Shown here: in pieces, positions 16,545-25,744 of the stretch
Layout of the letters: the number at the start of each line of letters is the position of its first letter
Position numbering within the stretch: position 1 is the stretch's first letter
Origin: CAYNNQ01 sp964398785
GTDB lineage: Bacteria; Desulfobacterota; Desulfovibrionia; Desulfovibrionales; Desulfonatronovibrionaceae
Direction of reading: 5' to 3'
Length of the DNA stretch: 64,000 nt
Assembly (NCBI GenBank): GCA_964398785.1
Contig: CAYNNQ010000008.1
Coordinates: 1 to 64,000, forward strand
Translations under genes and position numbers: made by a program
Notes under the pieces: model-generated
Told to the model about the DNA's origin: nothing
What the model saw: only the letters and a program-made list of their open reading frames with translations
The model's database searches: none

Positions 16545-17719
16545 CTATACTGCATAAAGGGATGTTCCGGGAGATGGGGGTGGTTTTCCTCCTCTGTCTG
16601 GTTTCCGCCCTGACCTTGGTGGTGGTGGGAAAACTCCTGCAGCTCAAGGGGTTGCTTGTAGGGCAAAATGTGGGAATATTCAATATCGTAAAGATATTTC
16701 TGTTTTTAAGCCCCACCTTTTTGATCCTGCTTATACCCATCGGGTGCATGCTGAGTATCTTTCTATGCTTTTTGCGCATGGCCACGGACAGGGAACTAAC
16801 CGCCCTGCAAAGCGCCGGGTTGCGGATGAAAAATTTTGTCTGCTCCCCTTTGATCTTTGCCCTTTTGTGCACCGGCCTTGCCTTTGTGATCAGTTTTAAA
16901 GGCATTCCCTGGGGAGCAAATAATTTCCGCCAGACGACCATGGAAATCTTGGAAACCAAAGCCCGGGTGGTATTGCAGCCGGGCGTGTTCAATACCCAGT
17001 TTCCCGGCCTGACCATTTTTGCCCGTAACGTGGAGCCCAGAACACAAGACCTTGAGGGGATATTTGTCCGGGACGAAAAAAGAGGGGGAGGGAATACCGT
17101 TATTGTCGCCCCGCGGGGGGCGATCAAGTCGGAGAGCAAACAAGGGGAGATTTATTTTGTTTTGCAGGATGGGCAGATATACAGGGCCCGGAAAAAAGAG
17201 ACCTCGGTAATTGGTTTTGAGCGCTACCGGTTGCGTCTTGACCCCTCCAGTATGGCCGGGGACGCGGATTTGGAGGAAAAAAGGCCCAGAGAGATGTCCT
17301 GGCAGGAGCTTGAGGCCTCGTTGCGCGATCCGGAAGTACAGGGAATGGATCAGCGTATGGTTATACTGGAGATGCACAAGAAAGTGGCTCTGCCCCTGGC
17401 CTGTTTGGTCCTGGGCATGTTTGCCGTGCCCCTGGCCATGTCCCTGGAGGGTATGGGCAGACAATACGGCGCGCTCCTCGCTTTATTGGGCTTTTTGATG
17501 TTTTATTCCCTTTTTTCAGTTTCCTACAGTATGGGGAAAACAGGGGCCCTTAGCCCGCATTTGTGTCCATGGATCCCGGATATCTTTTTCGCCCTTTTGG
17601 CTGTTTTGGCTTACTATCTTTCCGCCAAGGGGCAGGAGGTCAATTTTGTCAACCAATTGCGTTCTCTTGTGTACTTTTTCAAGCCCGGGGGAAGAGTTAA
17701 AGGGACCTGGAGGGACTAA
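16541..17719 (+). CDS. lptF: LPS export permease LptF
   Basis: Inner-membrane subunit of the LptB2FGC complex that extracts lipopolysaccharide from the membrane and feeds the LptA bridge. 392 residues with three N-terminal membrane segments, a periplasmic jellyroll-like domain (about 130-270) and three C-terminal segments, the YjgP/YjgQ layout. Start at 16541 overlaps the preceding small gene. It is followed 40 bp later by lptG. LptA, B, C and E are encoded elsewhere in this window. Confidence 0.88.
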   Translation: MTILHKGMFREMGVVFLLCLVSALTLVVVGKLLQLKGLLVGQNVGIFNIVKIFLFLSPTFLILLIPIGCMLSIFLCFLRMATDRELTALQSAGLRMKNFVCSPLIFALLCTGLAFVISFKGIPWGANNFRQTTMEILETKARVVLQPGVFNTQFPGLTIFARNVEPRTQDLEGIFVRDEKRGGGNTVIVAPRGAIKSESKQGEIYFVLQDGQIYRARKKETSVIGFERYRLRLDPSSMAGDADLEEKRPREMSWQELEASLRDPEVQGMDQRMVILEMHKKVALPLACLVLGMFAVPLAMSLEGMGRQYGALLALLGFLMFYSLFSVSYSMGKTGALSPHLCPWIPDIFFALLAVLAYYLSAKGQEVNFVNQLRSLVYFFKPGGRVKGTWRD

Positions 17720-17759
17720 ATGGTGAGAAAAGGTACACAGCCGGGAGCAAGAGGCAGCT

Positions 17760-18827
17760 ATGCCTAAGACCCTTTACCGTTATCTTTTAAAACAGAATGT
17801 GTATTATCTGGGAATAATTCTGGCTTCGGGGGTGTCCGTCTATCTGCTTATTGATTTCCTGGACCGGGTGGACAATTTTATCTCCGCCGGCCTGGGGGCG
17901 GGGATGGTTTTTAGATATTATATATATAAGCTCCCCCTGATTGTCTCTCAGATCCTTCCCGCGGTATTTCTCCTTTCAGTTGTTCTCCAGCTGGGTATCA
18001 TGATCCGAAACCGGGAGTTTTTGGCCCTGCGCTCAAACAGCATTAGCATCTGGGCGCTTGTCTGGTTTTTTGTTGTTTATGCCCTGCTTTGGGGTGGTGC
18101 GCAGCTTCTTTTCTCCCAGGTACTGGGGACCAAGGGGATGCAAAAGACCGAGTATATGTGGGAAGAGAAAGTGGAGAAGGAAAATCTTAGTAACAGGTCC
18201 CTGCGGAATATTTGGTTCAAGGAGGGCAATCTGTTTGTCCATTTGCAGCGGGTTACTCCGGGAAAAGGGCGGGGTCGGGGTGTCCAGATATATAAAATCA
18301 CCGGGGGAGAAATGGTTTCCAGTATCCTGCGCGCGAAAGAACTAGTGGCCAAGGATAACAGTTGGGAACTTAAAGAAGTGGAAAAAATTTATCCGCAAAC
18401 CCATAAGCGCGCGAGTCAAAAGAGGATGAAATTGGAAATGAATACGGATCTCCAGAATTTTTTGCGCGTGGATTCGGAGATATCCCCCCAGTCCATGTCC
18501 CTTTTTGAGCTGGGGGACCTTATCCATAAGCTCAAGGAAAAGGGCTCAAACGTGGAACGCCTGCGTACGGTGTGGCACAGCAAGTTTGCTTATGCGGCTT
18601 CCATCGTGGTCATGGCCCTTATCGGACTTGCTCTGGTCACCCTTTCCGGCAATATCTATTTTTTGGTCCTCTTGAGCTTGGTTATGGTCTTTGTTTACTA
18701 TGTGGGTTATGTGGCGGGAATGGGAATGGGGGAAGGCGGGAGTGTAAGCCCCATTGCAGGGGCGTGGGCCCCGAATGTTTTTTTGGGTTTTGCCGCTCTG
18801 GCCACCTTGGTCTACAAAACTGATTGA
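17760..18827 (+). CDS. lptG: LPS export permease LptG
   Basis: Partner of LptF in the LPS exporter. 355 residues with the same architecture: paired N-terminal membrane segments, a periplasmic domain (about 115-255), and three C-terminal segments. LIDFLDRVDNF near residues 26-36 is typical of LptG. GAGGCAGCT precedes ATG at 17760. It ends 30 bp before the convergent engB gene. Confidence 0.88.
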   Translation: MPKTLYRYLLKQNVYYLGIILASGVSVYLLIDFLDRVDNFISAGLGAGMVFRYYIYKLPLIVSQILPAVFLLSVVLQLGIMIRNREFLALRSNSISIWALVWFFVVYALLWGGAQLLFSQVLGTKGMQKTEYMWEEKVEKENLSNRSLRNIWFKEGNLFVHLQRVTPGKGRGRGVQIYKITGGEMVSSILRAKELVAKDNSWELKEVEKIYPQTHKRASQKRMKLEMNTDLQNFLRVDSEISPQSMSLFELGDLIHKLKEKGSNVERLRTVWHSKFAYAASIVVMALIGLALVTLSGNIYFLVLLSLVMVFVYYVGYVAGMGMGEGGSVSPIAGAWAPNVFLGFAALATLVYKTD

Positions 18828-18856
18828 ACCTGGAAGAGGGAGCTCCCATCCTGCCC

Positions 18857-19468
18857 TTAGGTGCCGGAGAGGTTTTTTTCCGGGGGGCTTTGCCCGGCGA
18901 GATGCAGGATGCCTTCCCACAGCTTTTCCCGCCCGCGGCCCGTTTGGGCGGAAAAAACAAGCGGATCCGGGGCTTCGGGGAGGATTCGCCTCCAGTTCTT
19001 GAGGGATTTGTCCCGTTGTTTCTGGGTGCATTTGTCCGTTTTAGTCAGGACCAAGAGCAGGTTCAATCCCATTTCCTGGACGAATTCGGCCAGATCCATG
19101 TCCAGGGCTTGCGGCGGGACGCGGGAGTCCAAAATCAGGACCACTCCGTTTATATCCCGGGTCAGATGCAGATATTCCCCGATTAGATGGGGCCATTTGT
19201 TGCGTTCTTTCTTGGAGCATTTAGCGTATCCGTATCCCGGTAGATCAACCAGATAAAAGTCTTCGGGGTGCACGTGAAAGAAATTTATGCTTCTGGTTTT
19301 GCCCGGTGCGGAACTGGTCCGGGCCAGATTTTTGTGACCGCTCAGGGAATTGATAAGCGAAGACTTTCCCGAATTGGACCTGCCGGCTAAAAGGATCTGC
19401 GGCTTGGAAATTTTCGGAATCTGTTCCGCCAAATAGGCAGTATGGGTTAAAGTGAATCTGCTGTGCAT
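18857..19468 (-). CDS. engB: Ribosome biogenesis GTPase EngB (YsxC/YihA)
   Basis: Small GTPase needed for assembly of the large ribosomal subunit. 203 residues. G1 GRSNSGKSS (29-37), a G2 threonine in PGKTRSINFF, G3 DLPGYGYA, and G4 TKTDK are all present. Single gene, convergent with lptG and divergent from the lipoprotein gene; the 170-bp gap on its 5' side should hold promoters for both. Confidence 0.9.
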   Translation of the reverse strand: MHSRFTLTHTAYLAEQIPKISKPQILLAGRSNSGKSSLINSLSGHKNLARTSSAPGKTRSINFFHVHPEDFYLVDLPGYGYAKCSKKERNKWPHLIGEYLHLTRDINGVVLILDSRVPPQALDMDLAEFVQEMGLNLLLVLTKTDKCTQKQRDKSLKNWRRILPEAPDPLVFSAQTGRGREKLWEGILHLAGQSPPEKNLSGT

Positions 19469-19638
19469 TACAAAAATGGTGGATAAATTGTTTTTTTTCA
19501 GTTAACAAAAACCAACGGCCAAGGATCGTTTGCGTTATCCCGCCCGCGGCTTTGCAGGCCAGGGTCGGTTTTTGAGGATAAAGGGACCACTTTCGTCGGC
19601 AGGGGCCGATAAAAAATGTCCAACCCCGGAGTTAAGTC

Positions 19639-20460
19639 ATGACCAGGAAATTGTCCATTATTTTATGCAGTTGTTTGTTGTTGTTCGCCTGTGTCCAGGA
19701 TAAGCCCAAGCCTGATTATTTTGGGAAGGATGAACCTGCCCGGGAATTCTCCAAGAGCGAGGAAATATCTATTACTGTTAATCCCAAAGAGGGGGATGGA
19801 GAGATCAAGGAAAGGATGTGGAAAAAAGCTCGGGACAAGGGCATGGAAAAGGTTCTGAGGTCTTTTGTCCAGGAGAGATATCTATTCCAAGGGGGTATGG
19901 ATGATTCCATGCGGGCAAGCGACATCCATTTTATGCGTCGTTCCGGAAGTCTGGACCCGGAAAAGGCCCCGGTTACCGGTGATTTAATACAGGATTTCAG
20001 GATTGAAGCACGTCTTGTGCCGGATTGGAAGCTTATAGGTAAAATCGTTAAACTGGAAAAGGACCGTTATGTGGCCGGGCAAGAGGACAGGTGCTTGGCC
20101 GTGAGCATTGATTATTGTCCCTCCAGCCCTCCAGCCTACTTTTTGGTGGCCCAGCCTAAGCAGGAAATGGGCAAGAATCTGCTGGAAGTGATTGGTTCCG
20201 GAAAATTGTCCCAATCGCTCAAGCATACTACCAAGGTCCAGGTGGACAAAAAGTTTAAAGGAAGTATCGTCCAAATTGAACTTTTGGAAACTTCCGAGGA
20301 AGTCATGAAGGGAGACGTGATAGTCTGGCTCCAGGCCCGGATGTCCGCTCTGCCCCGCGAGGTCGCTCCGAGTGAGCCCACTCAGACGCGGGATGAGGAA
20401 GAAGTGGTGGTCCAGCCGGAATTCCGGGATACGCAGAAGGGCCCGGAAGTGAGCAAATAA
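19639..20460 (+). CDS. Predicted lipoprotein of unknown function
   Basis: 273 residues. The N-terminus is a lipoprotein signal (LLLFAC with lipidation at Cys18), so it should be membrane-anchored on the periplasmic side. The body has a charged N-terminal helix region and a mixed alpha/beta part. The C-terminal 40 residues are Glu/Pro/Thr-rich and probably disordered. No catalytic motif is recognised. GGAG precedes the ATG. It lies 42 bp upstream of aroQ and may share its transcript, but no functional tie is evident. Confidence 0.7.
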   Translation: MTRKLSIILCSCLLLFACVQDKPKPDYFGKDEPAREFSKSEEISITVNPKEGDGEIKERMWKKARDKGMEKVLRSFVQERYLFQGGMDDSMRASDIHFMRRSGSLDPEKAPVTGDLIQDFRIEARLVPDWKLIGKIVKLEKDRYVAGQEDRCLAVSIDYCPSSPPAYFLVAQPKQEMGKNLLEVIGSGKLSQSLKHTTKVQVDKKFKGSIVQIELLETSEEVMKGDVIVWLQARMSALPREVAPSEPTQTRDEEEVVVQPEFRDTQKGPEVSK

Positions 20461-20502
20461 AGAACTGGGGGCGATTCGGCCCCGCAAAGCGGTAAGTGCA
20501 TT

Positions 20503-20964
20503 ATGTGGGATATACTGGTGATGAATGGTCCCAATCTGGGCCATTTAAAGGAAAGGCAGCCTGAAATCTATGGAGGGCAGGGGATGGAGGACATGCTCCC
20601 CTTGGCAGCGAGGCATATCCCTGATTGGGAAAAACGGGTTGATTTGCATTTTTTCCAGTCCAACGGGGAAGGGGAGCTGATTGACAGGCTGGAGTCGGCC
20701 CGCAGCGGGGGAACCCAGGGCATTGTCCTCAATGCCGGGGCGTACACCCATACCAGTCTGGCATTGGCGGATTGCCTGACTTGGATAGGGATCCCCTATG
20801 TGGAAGTACATCTGAGCAATATATTCGCCAGGCGGGATATACGCCGGGAAAGTTTCATTGCGGGAAGCGCCTTGGGTGTTGTTGCCGGTTTTGGCCTTAT
20901 GAGTTATGTCCTCGCCCTTCAGGCCCTGCTGAATCACTTGGAATCAATACCCATGGAGGAATAA
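20503..20964 (+). CDS. aroQ: Type II 3-dehydroquinate dehydratase
   Basis: Third step of the shikimate pathway: 3-dehydroquinate to 3-dehydroshikimate. 153 residues. The opening motif NGPNLGHLKERQPEIYGG keeps the catalytic Arg and Tyr, and NAGAYTHTSLALADC and EVHLSNIFARR keep the active-site Asn and His. The usual RHSY lid after this is RESF here, a mild departure. Its stop overlaps the efp start (TAATG), so the pair is translationally coupled, an arrangement also found in other bacteria. Confidence 0.9.
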   Translation: MWDILVMNGPNLGHLKERQPEIYGGQGMEDMLPLAARHIPDWEKRVDLHFFQSNGEGELIDRLESARSGGTQGIVLNAGAYTHTSLALADCLTWIGIPYVEVHLSNIFARRDIRRESFIAGSALGVVAGFGLMSYVLALQALLNHLESIPMEE

Positions 20965-21521
20965 TGCTGTCTACCACTGATTTCAGACGAGGACTCAAGA
21001 TCGAGATGGAGGGGACTCCTTATGAAATTGTTGATTTTTTGCATGTAAAACCGGGAAAGGGCGGAGCCTTTGTCCGCTCCAAGCTGAAAAACATGCTCAC
21101 CGGCGCGGTACTGGACTACAACTTTCGTTCCGGGGAGAAGGTCAAAAAGCCGGATCTGGAGACCCGGACCATGCAGTACCTTTACCATGACGGTGAAGCA
21201 CACGTGTTTATGGACATGACCAGCTATGAACAGCTGGAGGTCCCGGATGGGACCTTGGGGGAGAAAAGCGGTTTTTTACGGGAAGGCCAGGAACTCAAAG
21301 TCCTGGTCTACAATGAGCAGCCGATTGATGTGGAAGTGCCTCCTACAGTTGTTCTTGAAGTGGAGGATACCGATCCCGGGGTTAAGGGAGACACGGTCAC
21401 AGGGGCTACCAAGTCGGCCACCCTGGAAAGCGGGGCGGTAGTGAACGTGCCCTTGTTTATCGAAACCGGGGAAAAGGTAAAGATCGACACCCGGACGAAA
21501 GAGTATGTCGGCAGGGGGTAG
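20964..21521 (+). CDS. efp: Translation elongation factor P
   Basis: Relieves ribosome stalling at polyproline stretches. 185 residues, three beta-barrel domains. The tip loop HVKPGKGGAF places Lys32 at the post-translationally modified position; no modification gene (epmA/epmB) is in the window. Start ATG overlaps the aroQ stop; GGAGGA lies just upstream inside aroQ. The family signature near the C-terminus, KIDTRTKEYVGR, is intact. A terminator follows. Confidence 0.93.
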   Translation: MLSTTDFRRGLKIEMEGTPYEIVDFLHVKPGKGGAFVRSKLKNMLTGAVLDYNFRSGEKVKKPDLETRTMQYLYHDGEAHVFMDMTSYEQLEVPDGTLGEKSGFLREGQELKVLVYNEQPIDVEVPPTVVLEVEDTDPGVKGDTVTGATKSATLESGAVVNVPLFIETGEKVKIDTRTKEYVGRG

Positions 21522-21542
21522 CCGGGTAAAGTTGTCCTTCCC

Positions 21543-21575
21543 AGGCCATGGAGACGATCTTCATGGCCTTTTTGC
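21543..21575 (+). terminator. Rho-independent terminator after efp
   Basis: The 8-bp perfect stem AGGCCATG/CATGGCCT (21543-21550, 21562-21569) has an 11-nt loop and is followed directly by TTTTT. It lies 22 bp after the efp stop and closes the lipoprotein-aroQ-efp unit ahead of pyrG. Confidence 0.7.
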
Positions 21576-21636
21576 TGCGCGGTAGCTGCTCTGGGCGTCA
21601 GGGTATCTTGGAAATCCTAAGGAGATGAGAGAACAG

Positions 21637-23280
21637 ATGAAGACAAAATTCATATTCGTTACTGGAGGGGTACTTTCCTCCCTGGGAAAAGGCTTGGCTT
21701 CAGCCTCTCTGGGCGCATTGCTCAAGGCCAGGGGACTGAAGGTGACTATACAGAAACTGGACCCGTACATCAATGTGGATCCGGGTACTATGAACCCCTT
21801 TCAGCACGGGGAAGTGTATGTGACTGACGACGGGGCGGAGACGGATCTGGATCTGGGACATTATGAGCGCTTTTTGGGGCAGTCGCTCAGCCAGAACAAT
21901 AATTTTACCTCCGGGAGTGTGTATGACTCGGTTATAAGCAAGGAGCGTCGCGGTGACTATCTGGGGGGTACGGTGCAAGTAATTCCCCATGTGACCGACG
22001 AGATCAAGAATTGCGTGCGCAATGTGGTTCAGGAAGACGAGGATGTGGCCATTATCGAGATAGGTGGCACTGTCGGGGATATAGAGGGCCAGCCTTTTCT
22101 GGAGGCTATCCGGCAGATGCGTACGGACATGGGCAAGGAAAACGTCCTGTATATCCATTTGACTCTGCTCCCTTACATGCGCACCTCCGGAGAGCTGAAG
22201 ACCAAACCCACCCAGCACAGTGTCAAGGAACTCAGGAGCATTGGGATTCAGCCGGATATCATCCTCTGCCGTTCCGAAGTGGACGTAAGCGAGGAGATAA
22301 AGGGCAAGATCGCCCTGTTCTGCAATGTGGACAAGGATGCTGTTTTTACCGCCAAGGACGTGAGCAACATTTATGAATTGCCCCTGGCCTTTTACGAGGA
22401 AGGCCTGGACCAGAAGGTGGCCATTTTGCTGAAGCTGCCGGCCAAGAACCCGTATCTACAGGACTGGCATGAGTTGGTACACCGTCTGTATAACCCTAGG
22501 GCCCGGGTGAGCATAGCCATTGTGGGTAAATATGTGGATTTGCAGGAATCGTACAAGAGTCTGCATGAGGCCCTTGTGCACGGGGGACTGAAGTATGAAC
22601 TGGGGGTGGATTTCGTATATGTCAACTCCGAAGAGATAGAACCGGAAAATGTTGCGGATATGCTGTCCGAAGTGGATGGAGTCCTTGTACCAGGGGGATT
22701 TGGTTCCCGCGGCGTGGAGGGCAAGATAATGGCCATAAAATACGCCCGGGAAAACAGGATACCTTTTCTGGGGATCTGTTTGGGGATGCAGTGCGCGGTC
22801 ATAGAATTCGCCCGTAATGTCTTGGACCTAAATGGGGCCAATTCCGAGGAGTTCGACCCCAATACCGAGTATCCGGTTATTTATCTGATGAAAGAATGGT
22901 TTGATTTTCGTACTCAAACGGTGCAGAAAAGATGCAAGGAGAGTGAAAAGGGCGGAACTATGCGCCTGGGCGCATATCCCTGCGTTTTAAAAGACCAGAC
23001 CCGCTCCGATGCCGCGTTTAAATGCGAAAAGATAATGGAGAGGCATCGACACAGGTATGAATTCAACAACAGGTTCCTGTCCGAGATGGAAGAAGGGGGT
23101 ATGGTCCTCAGCGGAACGTCCCCGGACGGTTCACTGGTAGAGATTGTGGAGGTGGCTGATCATCCCTGGTTTGTGGGGTGCCAATTCCACCCGGAATTCC
23201 GTTCCCGGCCCATGAGCCCACACCCCCTATTTTCCGAGTTCGTGCACGCGGCAATTAAGTCCAAGGAAGGAAACAAGTGA
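21637..23280 (+). CDS. pyrG: CTP synthase
   Basis: Makes CTP from UTP with glutamine as ammonia donor. 547 residues: synthase domain (1-270) opening with FVTGGVLSSLGKG, and a class I glutamine amidotransferase domain (about 290-540) with nucleophile Cys in GICLGMQCAV and the His/Glu pair in QFHPEF. ATG at 21637 is preferred; the upstream ATG at 21625 lies directly against AAGGAG, too close for initiation. It is the first gene of a long run and overlaps kdsA. CTP is the activating nucleotide for Kdo, which fits the neighbours. Confidence 0.95.
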   Translation: MKTKFIFVTGGVLSSLGKGLASASLGALLKARGLKVTIQKLDPYINVDPGTMNPFQHGEVYVTDDGAETDLDLGHYERFLGQSLSQNNNFTSGSVYDSVISKERRGDYLGGTVQVIPHVTDEIKNCVRNVVQEDEDVAIIEIGGTVGDIEGQPFLEAIRQMRTDMGKENVLYIHLTLLPYMRTSGELKTKPTQHSVKELRSIGIQPDIILCRSEVDVSEEIKGKIALFCNVDKDAVFTAKDVSNIYELPLAFYEEGLDQKVAILLKLPAKNPYLQDWHELVHRLYNPRARVSIAIVGKYVDLQESYKSLHEALVHGGLKYELGVDFVYVNSEEIEPENVADMLSEVDGVLVPGGFGSRGVEGKIMAIKYARENRIPFLGICLGMQCAVIEFARNVLDLNGANSEEFDPNTEYPVIYLMKEWFDFRTQTVQKRCKESEKGGTMRLGAYPCVLKDQTRSDAAFKCEKIMERHRHRYEFNNRFLSEMEEGGMVLSGTSPDGSLVEIVEVADHPWFVGCQFHPEFRSRPMSPHPLFSEFVHAAIKSKEGNK

Positions 23281-24086
23281 ACCATATTTTTGCCAATAGC
23301 CAAAGAGGCCTTTTTTTCCTGGCCGGTCCTTGTGTGCTGGAGGACCGGGATTCGGTTATGCGTGTCGGGGAGGAGCTGGCCCGTATAAGAGAAAAACTGG
23401 GCGTGCTTTTGGTTTTCAAGAGCTCCTTTGACAAAGCCAACAGGACCTCCGGCGACAGCTTTCGCGGCCCGGGACAGCAGACCGGTCTCAAATGGCTGCA
23501 GGAGATAAGGGATACATTCGCCCTGCCGGTTATAACCGATATTCATCACCCGGAACAGGCCGGAGAAGTAGCGGAGGTGGCCGATGTGCTCCAGATTCCG
23601 GCCTTTCTCTGTCGCCAGACCGATCTTTTGCATGCGGCCGCTCGCACCGCAAGGGTGATAAACGTAAAAAAAGGGCAGTTTATCGCACCGTGGGATATGC
23701 GGCAGGTAGTGCAGAAACTAAAGCAAGCCGGGAATTCCCATGTTTGGTTGACAGAAAGGGGGAGCAGTTTCGGGTACAATAATCTCGTCGTGGATTTTCG
23801 TTCTTTGCAGATTATGCGGGATACGGGGTGTCCGGTGGTTTTTGATGCCACGCATTCCGTGCAGTTGCCCGGTGGCCAGGGTGCATGTTCCGGTGGTAAT
23901 CGAGAGTATGTGCCCCTGCTTGCCCGGGCGGCCACTGCTGCCGGCTGCAATGGAATCTTTATGGAAGTACATCCCGATCCGGACCGGGCTCTGTGTGACG
24001 GCCCCAACTCCTGGCCGCTGCAGGACACTTTGCATATTATGCAGTCCCTTATTCGGATAAGGAAGGCTTGCCGTGAAAGCGAATGA
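23277..24086 (+). CDS. kdsA: 3-deoxy-D-manno-octulosonate 8-phosphate synthase
   Basis: Condenses phosphoenolpyruvate with arabinose 5-phosphate in Kdo synthesis. 269 residues, TIM-barrel aldolase type I fold with family patterns FLAGPCVLEDRDSV, FKSSFDKANRTS, and TERGSSFGYNNLVVDF. The residue after KGQFIAPWDM region carries the metal-dependent or -independent distinction, which I did not resolve. GTG at 23277 overlaps the pyrG stop (GTGA) and follows AAGGAAGG. It is followed by overlapping kdsC. Confidence 0.93.
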   Translation: MNHIFANSQRGLFFLAGPCVLEDRDSVMRVGEELARIREKLGVLLVFKSSFDKANRTSGDSFRGPGQQTGLKWLQEIRDTFALPVITDIHHPEQAGEVAEVADVLQIPAFLCRQTDLLHAAARTARVINVKKGQFIAPWDMRQVVQKLKQAGNSHVWLTERGSSFGYNNLVVDFRSLQIMRDTGCPVVFDATHSVQLPGGQGACSGGNREYVPLLARAATAAGCNGIFMEVHPDPDRALCDGPNSWPLQDTLHIMQSLIRIRKACRESE

Positions 24087-24600
24087 AGTTGCTCCCCGCG
24101 TGGAGTTGATAGTTCTGGATGTGGACGGGGTGCTTACTGATGGTGGAGTGTATTATGATGGACGCGGTGAGGTCTCCAAAAGGTTCAACATCCAGGACGG
24201 GCTGGGCATAAAGCTGGCGCAGGCGGCTGGCCTGGATGTGGCGGTAATAAGCGGTCTGGATTCTCTGGCTGTAGAGAGCCGTATCCGTGAACTGGGGATT
24301 GAGGAGTACTATGCCGGGCACAATGAGAAAATTCCGCTTTTGGAGAAAATATGCGCCAAACTGGATATAGATCTACAAAATACGGCCTACATGGGTGATG
24401 ATTGGGTGGATGCCGTTCCCATGCGCAAAGTAGGATTGCCCATGGCCGTGGCCAATGCCCAGCCGGAAATCAAAGAGCTGGCCTTGTGGGTCTCAAAAAG
24501 CGTCGGGGGAGACGGAGCTGTGCGCGAGGCCATAAGATTCATCCTGGATTCCCGGGGGATGCTACACCGGATCTGGAAGAACTGGGCCGGAGATGATTAG
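24073..24600 (+). CDS. kdsC: Kdo-8-phosphate phosphatase
   Basis: HAD-family phosphatase that removes phosphate from Kdo 8-phosphate. 175 residues. Motif I LDVDGVLTDGG carries the nucleophile and acid Asp pair; motif III/IV is YMGDDWVD. The short cap-less form matches KdsC. GTG start at 24073 inside the end of kdsA, preceded by AAGGAAGG; stop overlaps lptC. Part of the pyrG-kdsA-kdsC-lptCAB unit. Confidence 0.92.
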   Translation: MKANEVAPRVELIVLDVDGVLTDGGVYYDGRGEVSKRFNIQDGLGIKLAQAAGLDVAVISGLDSLAVESRIRELGIEEYYAGHNEKIPLLEKICAKLDIDLQNTAYMGDDWVDAVPMRKVGLPMAVANAQPEIKELALWVSKSVGGDGAVREAIRFILDSRGMLHRIWKNWAGDD

Positions 24601-25135
24601 ACGAATTGTATTGCTGGCGGGAATGGCTTTAGTGATTTTCGCCCTTTATAAGCTCTGGCTTATACAGCAGGTCCCGCATGCGGACCGGGAGCTTGTGGGG
24701 GAGGTACAAGCCGATCTCAGTTTGGAGGGTGTGGAGATGACCCAGGGGAAGGAGGGGGAAGTTGAATGGCGGCTGCAAGCCAAAGAAGGCAGGTATGGAA
24801 AGGACTCTCAGGTGGTTGAGCTGGAAGAACCCCGAGTGACGTATTTTGGCAAGGACCAAAGGGAGAAGATTAAAATTTCCGGGCCTCGGGGCAGGGTGAA
24901 GCAGGCACAGGATACGGCGTTTATTTTTCCCTCGGTGCGGGTGGAAACAGAAGACGGGGTTGTAACCGCAGAAAACGCTACTTACATAGGCCGGGAGAGT
25001 AAGGTCGTCCTTTGGGGAGATGTCAGGTTTAAGGGAGGGGACTCGCGCTTTAATTCCTCCCGGGCGAAATATTACCTGGACAGGGATTTTCTCCGGGCCG
25101 AGGGCGGGGTTAGCGCGGTAATCCATGAGCGATAA
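24593..25135 (+). CDS. lptC: LPS export protein LptC
   Basis: Bitopic inner-membrane protein that passes LPS from LptFG to LptA. 180 residues: one N-terminal membrane segment (about 5-21) followed by a periplasmic beta-jellyroll built of regular short strands (VEWRLQAKEGRYGKDSQVVEL and later repeats). The ATG overlaps the kdsC stop. Sequence identity with enteric LptC is low, as usual, so the call rests on architecture and position before lptA and lptB. Confidence 0.85.
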   Translation: MIRRIVLLAGMALVIFALYKLWLIQQVPHADRELVGEVQADLSLEGVEMTQGKEGEVEWRLQAKEGRYGKDSQVVELEEPRVTYFGKDQREKIKISGPRGRVKQAQDTAFIFPSVRVETEDGVVTAENATYIGRESKVVLWGDVRFKGGDSRFNSSRAKYYLDRDFLRAEGGVSAVIHER

Positions 25136-25198
25136 AAGACCTATGTTACAGATTTTTTGCCCCCAACCGGACCAAGTCTTATTTTACAGGGATTAGAA

Positions 25199-25744
25199 AT
25201 GAACAGATTGTATTTTTATTTACTATTGGGATTGGTCTGCGGAGCGATGTTTATGGCAGGATCCGTATCTGCTGCCGATTCCAGCCAAGATAAGGTCCCT
25301 ACCAGGATAACCTCCCGGAATATGAGTTATTCCGGTAAAGCCCAAAAGGTGGTTTTTGAGCACGAAGTGCATGCAGTACGTCCGGACTTCGAATTGTGGG
25401 CGGAAAAGCTGGTCGTGCATTTGAAAAACCGCGGAAGGAAAAAAGGTCCCCGGGACGAGGCGGCTGTGTTTTCCGGGAAGGACTCCAAGGTGGAGCGGAT
25501 TGTCGCCCTGCGCAATGTTCGGGTCAAAAGCGGCAAACGGAAGGGGCGCTGCTCAAAGTTGGTATATGAGGCAGATTCCAAACTGATTACCATGACTGGA
25601 GACCCTTCTCTGGTCCAGAAGAACAATAAAATAACCGGTAAAAAAATCGTTATAGATGTGCAGGAGAACACCTCGGAGGTCTTCAGCGGGGAGAATGAAA
25701 GAGTGGAAGCGGTCTTTTACTCCGAACCCGCAAATGAGAAATGA
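25199..25744 (+). CDS. lptA: LPS export periplasmic bridge protein LptA
   Basis: Periplasmic beta-jellyroll protein that oligomerises to carry LPS across the periplasm. 181 residues with a signal peptide ending SVSA (cut near residue 24). The OstA-like core includes AQKVVFEHEVHAVRPDFELWAEKL and LTGDPSL-type strands (here MTGDPSLVQ). ATG at 25199 is preferred over an upstream frame start because AGGGA precedes it and the signal peptide then begins properly. Its stop overlaps lptB (ATGA). Confidence 0.88.
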   Translation: MNRLYFYLLLGLVCGAMFMAGSVSAADSSQDKVPTRITSRNMSYSGKAQKVVFEHEVHAVRPDFELWAEKLVVHLKNRGRKKGPRDEAAVFSGKDSKVERIVALRNVRVKSGKRKGRCSKLVYEADSKLITMTGDPSLVQKNNKITGKKIVIDVQENTSEVFSGENERVEAVFYSEPANEK

